64,000 bases of DNA from Paenibacillus spongiae (GTDB lineage Bacteria; Bacillota; Bacilli; Paenibacillales; Paenibacillaceae): positions 3,924,501 to 3,988,500 of the forward strand of contig NZ_CP091430.1 in NCBI RefSeq assembly GCF_024734895.1. The letters are read 5' to 3'. Below, piece by piece: positions 59,105-64,000 of the stretch. How positions within the stretch are numbered: position 1 is the first letter of the stretch; each line of letters starts with the position of its first letter. A model generated the notes under the pieces. The model made no database searches, was not told where the DNA came from, and was given only the letters and a program-made list of their open reading frames with translations. The position numbers were made by a program, and so were the translations under genes.

Positions 59105-60937
59105 ATGATGTCTGTTACGGAGCCGCATCTGTTCGAGCGCAATAACTACTTCTACGGGAAATTGCTGACAAGCCGGGATTTCAAAGAAGAGCAAGCGTAT
59201 TTCAACCAAAAGCGGTATCTATTGAACCGACTGATTCATGGATACGGCATCGTATGGGGCTTAAAGGTTAGTGACATCGACGATCACGTGATCGAGCTGG
59301 GATCCGGCGTTGCGCTCGATGAGATCGGCCGTGAAGTCGTTGCCGCGAAAGCCGTTCAGACGGATATCCGCGATCTGAATGTATTTCCTCCAGAGGCAGC
59401 CGATTCGAGCGCGTTCTATTTGGTCATGGAATACGAAGAATGTCCGCGTGAGCCGATGCCCGCACTTACGAACGCACCTTCATGCAAAGAAGAGTGCGAG
59501 CCGAACCGAATCGCGGAAGGGTATAAGCTGGCTCTCACGAACATCCCGCCTCCTGAGCCGCTTGTCGTCGGACACGAGACTCGTCATGAAACGGCGACGC
59601 TGCTTCATATGGATAAGTGGGAGCTCGTGCGGATCGTTCCGAAATGGGTGCAGGCAGGGGACGCTTTTGAGGTTGTGCTGCGCCTGATCGTCACGAATGC
59701 GATCCCCGCAGGCGAGAGCATCGTGGTGGACGTGCTGGAAGAACTGCCCGATTCCTTTGTTTACTTGTTCCAAGACCCCATGACGTTTACGCTGAGCGAC
59801 CTTCCATCCGGAACGGTTATCGATCGATCCTATGTGGTGAGAGCCGGAAGCGATTTGGGCGTATTCACGATCGGCGGCAAAACAATCGTCACGTCTGGAG
59901 TCGGCGCAGCGGGCAATGCACGCGATTCGCTTGGCAGCGAGGTGAAGGTGATCGAGGAAGACACCGTTTACGAGCAAATCGTATGCCACTACTTCGACAG
60001 TCAAGAAGAAGGTGGCTGGATTGCACCGAAGTGGTCCGTCGTGTATCTTGCGCAGCTGCAGCTAGGCGACAACCGTACGATTATGGCGGTGTCGGACCAT
60101 GTTCGCTCCTATGTCTATAGCAATCCGCTCTTGGCAGAGTTGATCGGAGCAGGTGACGACCTTGCGGGCAAGCTGCTTCCGCACGGTCTCAGTCATCAAG
60201 CCGGCGAATCGGATCCGATTAATGTGACCAATCTGTCTGGCGTGCTCGCCGATCCGCAAAAGGTGACCGTCATCGATGAGCTCGGCGCGTCTTTCCCTGC
60301 AAGCGCCATACAATTCGTTGGCAACGGCGTCAAGGTGGGAAACCACAATCAAGTCGCCGTCGTGAAAATTACGGACACGGGGGGCGTTGTCATTCCGATC
60401 CCCGATAATGAACCGCCTGTCGTGACCGGGCGTGTGTCGTTCAACAAAATGAAAATCGGCGAGTTTCGCCTTTCTCCAGAGATCAAGCTGCCGATCCAGG
60501 AGCCTTGTGCGATCAATCTCGCACTTGAACTCGCCGCGGATAAGACAAAGGTCGGCATCATGGGCCATCTTGCAGATGAAGGGATTCATTTGTCCGCTAT
60601 CTACAATCTGAACGATTTCACTTTTCAGATTCTGTTCCAAGATGCGCGTTCTAATACTGACGATAAAGAAAAGGATTATACGGTCCGTTATTGGATCATC
60701 CCTCCAACGGAGCACAATAAAGATGAGGATGCGAGTCCTGATCCAGATTTGTTTTGGTACAAAGATTACGTGCTCAGCCGATTGATCCTGTACAGCGGCC
60801 GCACTATCGATCAACTCAGCATTGATCCTGTGCTGCGCAATAAGGTGAAGGCGGATGCGATCAAAGACTTGCTTTCCAAGCTTGAAGATGCAGGTCTGGT
60901 GAAACATAATGACAACGATTCCTGGACTGCCGTCTAA
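59105..60937 (+). CDS. Fibre-like eCIS protein B (paralogue of A)
   Basis: A 610-residue paralogue of the preceding protein: FERNNYFYGKLLTSRDFKEE, KRYLLNRLIHGYGIVWGL, a Cys cluster CKEECEPNRIAEGY at ~130, and SHQAGESDPINVTNLSGVLA at ~365. Its C-terminal third diverges (SFNKMKIGEFRLSPEIKLPI; LILYSGRTIDQLSIDPVLRN), consistent with a variable tip after a conserved base. ATG 59105 or 59108 follows AAGGAGGAACG. It sits between the tail gpI fusion and the cargo gene. Confidence 0.75.
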   Translation: MMSVTEPHLFERNNYFYGKLLTSRDFKEEQAYFNQKRYLLNRLIHGYGIVWGLKVSDIDDHVIELGSGVALDEIGREVVAAKAVQTDIRDLNVFPPEAADSSAFYLVMEYEECPREPMPALTNAPSCKEECEPNRIAEGYKLALTNIPPPEPLVVGHETRHETATLLHMDKWELVRIVPKWVQAGDAFEVVLRLIVTNAIPAGESIVVDVLEELPDSFVYLFQDPMTFTLSDLPSGTVIDRSYVVRAGSDLGVFTIGGKTIVTSGVGAAGNARDSLGSEVKVIEEDTVYEQIVCHYFDSQEEGGWIAPKWSVVYLAQLQLGDNRTIMAVSDHVRSYVYSNPLLAELIGAGDDLAGKLLPHGLSHQAGESDPINVTNLSGVLADPQKVTVIDELGASFPASAIQFVGNGVKVGNHNQVAVVKITDTGGVVIPIPDNEPPVVTGRVSFNKMKIGEFRLSPEIKLPIQEPCAINLALELAADKTKVGIMGHLADEGIHLSAIYNLNDFTFQILFQDARSNTDDKEKDYTVRYWIIPPTEHNKDEDASPDPDLFWYKDYVLSRLILYSGRTIDQLSIDPVLRNKVKADAIKDLLSKLEDAGLVKHNDNDSWTAV

Positions 60938-61151
60938 TTGCTGCGTTATGGGTCAATCACCTCAAGTGAATCCCGCTGGATGGGGAGGACAATACGGTAC
61001 AGGACACATGAAGGGGATTGACCGGTTCTTCCGCTCAGGAACTGTGCTCGGACAGCATGATTGTGCACGAGGAGATTATGAATCAGCATTTACATTGATG
61101 GGCAAGCGTTCGAGCGGTAGACGTTGTTGGAGAAGGAGTTGTCTCATATGA
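60909..61151 (+). CDS. Possible 80-residue protein, low support
   Basis: An open frame whose ATG lies inside the end of fibre-like protein B, reading GLPSNCCVMGQSPQVNPAGW and GGQYGTGHMKGIDRFFRS, with a Cys/Arg-rich end. It has no ribosome site and no recognised family, and overlaps the next start by four bases. It may be real (eCIS loci often carry small proteins here) or just a gap. Confidence 0.25.
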   Translation: MTTIPGLPSNCCVMGQSPQVNPAGWGGQYGTGHMKGIDRFFRSGTVLGQHDCARGDYESAFTLMGKRSSGRRCWRRSCLI

Positions 61152-64000
61152 GGAAAGGTTTGGATCCGCATCCCAAGTCCAGTCCATCGACGCAGCCGAG
61201 AGAAACGAAGCGTGAGAAAGCGCCATTCTGGGTTCAAACCAAGCTCGAGATGAATCAACCAGGCGATCTCTACGAACTAGAAGCGGATCGGGTCGCCGAT
61301 CAGGTCATGCGAAATCAAGCACAGTCGATTGGCGGCCTATATGGCTCGTCGTCGTCTGTGCTTTCGCCGATTGCGGAAGGTAAAGTCCGATCCTTACACA
61401 GCCGCGGCACACCGCTCTCGAACAACTCTAGGACATTCTTCGAGAACCGAATGGGCTGGGGATTCGGGAACGTACGGGTGCACACCGATGCTCAAGCGGC
61501 AGATACAGCTAGATCGCTTCGAGCAAAGGCGTTCACGTTCGGCCATGACATCTCGTTCGCCGCTGGGGAATATCAGCCGGGAACGCCTTACGGCGACCGG
61601 CTGATCGCTCATGAACTGACGCATGTCGTTCAACAGTCGCTGAGCGGCATGCAGAGGGTTCAAAGGGAAGAAGCTGACGGTGGAATAAGCGATGCAGGAG
61701 AACCGCCTTCCGCCAACTTATTTTCGGATAGCCGTGTTGAAATCAAAGGTGTGACGCTTTCCACTGACCGAACCGATATTTTCACCAAAATGGATCAATA
61801 CGCACTAGCCTATGGAATGAAAGAAACACGCATCTTTTTACAAGAATTTGAAAGCACAATCGTTAAGGAACGAAATGAATTGGCGGCACAAACGAATATG
61901 GCCGCACAAGCACAGCAGTTTCCAGGCGAAATACACGGTACGCCGGATTCGCCAGAAGAAATCGTACGGAAGACTAACCGGAATCATCAGATGGAAGCCA
62001 TCTTGCCCATTCTGCAGGAGTGGTTCGACGGACTTAACACTCGATTGGACTCGTTTCGTCGTCTTGTTTATAATGTAACCGTCGTTCGCATGGCCCAAAA
62101 TATCATTAGTTTGACGCAATGGAGTGATTTCATCGATTCGTTGACGCCGGATCAACTTGAGGGACAAGTGATCGGGGAAGAAGCCCGCAAACTCATTGCC
62201 GATAGTCATAAAGACTTCGATTCCGCACAAATCACGGAACGAATTTTCAATACGAAGGGTTCTTATTCTCGTTTCGTACTATACCAGCAGATGCAAGGCC
62301 GATACCGAGCATGTACGGGTTGTCACTATACAGTGCAGGCGCAAGCTTTAGACAGCGGAGGCATGAACGGGCCGCTGCTCGGGCAAACCCCGTTTCTGCC
62401 AACAGATAAACTGGCCCAACACGCGGAAGGCACTTCGAATACCCTGACGACAAAACCTTCGTTTGCTAACTTCGACACGTTACCGCAAACGATGAATCCG
62501 GCAGAACATCCGGCTACTGCAAATGCGGCAGCATCCGTAGCCGCCATCCAGCCTTATCTTCGCGAGCTTGGACCTGAAGGATATCAAGTACTTCCACCAA
62601 CGATAGTCGGAGGAAACCTTCCATTATCGGAATTGAAGCCGTCGATCATGTCGGCTTTCAAACAGCGTATCACGTGTTACCAGGAATTCATCGATAGACT
62701 GGATCAAGCCGCGGTGTCGGACGACCAGTTGTTCTTGTCACTGAACCCGGTCATACGGGATGTTCTTCCTATAGTGGATCCTGTAATCTCCGCCTTGATC
62801 GAAGAACAACTGCAACAAGCAGAGAGCAAGCAACTCGCGGAAACGGTACTCATAAGCGGAGTTTCGGTCGCTACGCTGCTGCTTGCCATGTTTCCGCCGA
62901 CTGCCCCTGTCGCCATCGCCCTGGGAATAGCCTCATCCGCATATGGCATATATTCGGGCATGCAACAATTGGATCGAATTCAGTATCTCATGCTTGCACG
63001 CGGTGCCAATAACGTAGTTGATCCTCAGCGGATCGAAGCGAACGATACGGAGATGGTGTTGATCGCCTTCTCAATTGTCATGAATTCGATCGATCTGGGA
63101 ATGAGCTTAGGCCCCGCGGTTAGCAAAGGCATTCAAAGCTCGACGAAAGCATTCAAACGAAACTTGACCGCCGTTAAAATCAATCGAGTCAGTTCTATTA
63201 CCCCGAGCGCCGAGCTTCCGCTCGTTGAATCAGCAACCGCTCTAGCAGGGGAACAAGAGATTCGGCTGAGCAAGCTGAATACGAGCAGGCCCGAGGTCAC
63301 TGTAGTAGGACCAGGTGATCAAGTAATTTACGATGGAATGCCGTTGGATTTCCTATTGGACAATTCAGTGGCAGACAACTGGTCTTTCCTTGCCAAAGAA
63401 ACTCCTCTCGACAGAATCGTTCCACCGCGAATTTCCGACGAAGCGTTCGAACTGTTATCATCCAATCCGTATGCGTTAATAGATTCAAACGCGATGATCG
63501 AAGGTCTGCCGCGAGATCTTCTGCTGGGTAACGGTTTGGAAGATAATTGGACGGTCTTAACGTTATATGGAAATCGAGTTAATATAGGGAGAACAGACTT
63601 GGATCTATTACGGAAAAGATGGAACGTTTCTCAAGACCTGAATACGATAGCGGTCGGCAGAACCACGGTACCGGGTATGGAACATATGACATTCGAAGGG
63701 GGTAGTCCGAGAGTCCGGCAAGTGGCAAATCTGCCGGATGTTGATGCTATCATGCCCGACAGGCCCATCAAATCTCCGGGGAAGCTTCCTTCGGCTACTA
63801 GACATGCAGAAGAGGGGGTTCTCAATGATTTTGCGATGAAGGCAAAGGAATTGGGCAAATCTCCCGAAGAGATTACAGGAACCTTGTACTTACATCAAAC
63901 CAATGTGAGCGGCGTATGCCCGATTTGTATCCAAGGGATCGATAACCTTGAGGTCGCACCCGGCATCTTCAAGCAATTCAGCGATAAATATCCCAATCTT
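61148..64000 (+). CDS. DUF4157 eCIS cargo protein with C-terminal deaminase-type toxin domain (partial)
   Basis: The frame is open from ATG 61148 (AGAAGGAG upstream) to the window edge, 951 codons with no stop. The N-terminus (FWVQTKLEMNQPGDLYELEA, then DRVADQVM) and residues ~95-165 (FFENRMGWGFGNVRVHTDAQ; IAHELTHVVQQ with HExxH 155-159) form the DUF4157 domain typical of eCIS-associated cargo. A long helical middle includes a hydrophobic stretch near 585-620. From ~855 comes a deaminase-like region: GRTTVPGMEHMTFEGGSPRV, then His886-Ala-Glu888 and Cys924-Pro-Ile-Cys927, the HxE...CxxC zinc site of polymorphic-toxin nucleobase deaminases (Pput_2613- or SCP1.201/DddA-like; subfamily not resolved). 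The 3' end and any immunity gene lie outside. Confidence 0.88.
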   Translation, partial: MRKGLDPHPKSSPSTQPRETKREKAPFWVQTKLEMNQPGDLYELEADRVADQVMRNQAQSIGGLYGSSSSVLSPIAEGKVRSLHSRGTPLSNNSRTFFENRMGWGFGNVRVHTDAQAADTARSLRAKAFTFGHDISFAAGEYQPGTPYGDRLIAHELTHVVQQSLSGMQRVQREEADGGISDAGEPPSANLFSDSRVEIKGVTLSTDRTDIFTKMDQYALAYGMKETRIFLQEFESTIVKERNELAAQTNMAAQAQQFPGEIHGTPDSPEEIVRKTNRNHQMEAILPILQEWFDGLNTRLDSFRRLVYNVTVVRMAQNIISLTQWSDFIDSLTPDQLEGQVIGEEARKLIADSHKDFDSAQITERIFNTKGSYSRFVLYQQMQGRYRACTGCHYTVQAQALDSGGMNGPLLGQTPFLPTDKLAQHAEGTSNTLTTKPSFANFDTLPQTMNPAEHPATANAAASVAAIQPYLRELGPEGYQVLPPTIVGGNLPLSELKPSIMSAFKQRITCYQEFIDRLDQAAVSDDQLFLSLNPVIRDVLPIVDPVISALIEEQLQQAESKQLAETVLISGVSVATLLLAMFPPTAPVAIALGIASSAYGIYSGMQQLDRIQYLMLARGANNVVDPQRIEANDTEMVLIAFSIVMNSIDLGMSLGPAVSKGIQSSTKAFKRNLTAVKINRVSSITPSAELPLVESATALAGEQEIRLSKLNTSRPEVTVVGPGDQVIYDGMPLDFLLDNSVADNWSFLAKETPLDRIVPPRISDEAFELLSSNPYALIDSNAMIEGLPRDLLLGNGLEDNWTVLTLYGNRVNIGRTDLDLLRKRWNVSQDLNTIAVGRTTVPGMEHMTFEGGSPRVRQVANLPDVDAIMPDRPIKSPGKLPSATRHAEEGVLNDFAMKAKELGKSPEEITGTLYLHQTNVSGVCPICIQGIDNLEVAPGIFKQFSDKYPNL

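Noticed and set aside
40114..64000. Interpretation of the tail genes as a prophage
   Set aside because: No capsid, portal, terminase, integrase, holin or endolysin is visible, while the AAA+ ATPase, DUF4255 and DUF4157 genes are eCIS markers.
1..64000. CRISPR arrays, rRNA and tRNA genes
   Set aside because: I found no regularly spaced direct repeats and no rRNA or tRNA-like sequence on either strand; this was by eye, so a covariance-model scan could still find a tRNA.

Overview
The window looks like a chromosomal segment of a spore-forming Bacillota, most probably a Paenibacillus or close relative. The reasons are strong AGGAGG-type ribosome binding sites with frequent TTG/GTG starts, two cwlJ spore-germination hydrolases, a CotS-like spore-coat kinase, and LplA/B/C-type sugar importers paired with YesM/YesN-type regulators. 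Species cannot be fixed from the sequence alone.

Region 1 (1-18 kb) is an accessory patchwork. It has a GntR/LacI-type sugar regulator, a promoter with a perfect cre box, the stub of a lost sugar-binding lipoprotein and a GH95-like glycosidase. A DinB protein, a secreted Ig-like repeat protein behind a perfect 16-bp inverted repeat, a VOC protein, a Gfo/Idh/MocA oxidoreductase and cwlJ copy 1 follow. Then come a methyltransferase, a CotS-like kinase and a 1087-residue secreted GxGYxYP/CBM9 protein under a consensus promoter. Between them lie many broken genes: an IS3 transposase end, a GNAT acetyltransferase, a DUF4871-like gene and a tyrosine recombinase end. Copies of dispersed intergenic repeats are also present.

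Region 2 (18-30 kb) holds an isolated AT-rich menG and a small membrane protein. After these is a sugar-uptake operon: two permeases, a binding lipoprotein, sensor kinase, response regulator and a cytoplasmic GH20 beta-hexosaminidase. The operon senses, imports and cleaves a hexosaminide. Neither importer in the window encodes its own ATPase, so a shared MsmX-type ATPase elsewhere is inferred. cwlJ copy 2 closes the region.

Region 3 (30-40 kb) has an M42 peptidase (minus strand), an AT-rich WG-repeat protein followed by a 150-bp module also found at 14 kb, and a second importer (permease, permease, lipoprotein). That importer is followed by a membrane-bound sensor fused to an AraC DNA-binding domain, replacing a two-component pair.

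Region 4 (40-64 kb, running off the right edge) is one long co-directional operon for an extracellular contractile injection system (eCIS, phage-tail-like particle). In order it encodes: AAA+ ATPase, DUF4255 cap protein, sheath, inner tube 1, a tail-assembly chaperone with a probable -1 frameshift into a DUF6760 extension, inner tube 2, a basic His-rich protein, LysM baseplate protein, gpD-like hub, gp5-like spike, PAAR tip, gp25 wedge, two gpJ-type baseplate proteins, an NHL-propeller/tail gpI fusion, two paralogous fibre-like proteins, and a DUF4157 protein. The DUF4157 gene is open to the end of the window (951 codons seen). It carries an eCIS cargo-type N-terminal domain and, at its visible end, a HAE...CPIC zinc site typical of polymorphic-toxin deaminases. 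The likely biological story is an injection particle with a deaminase toxin as cargo.
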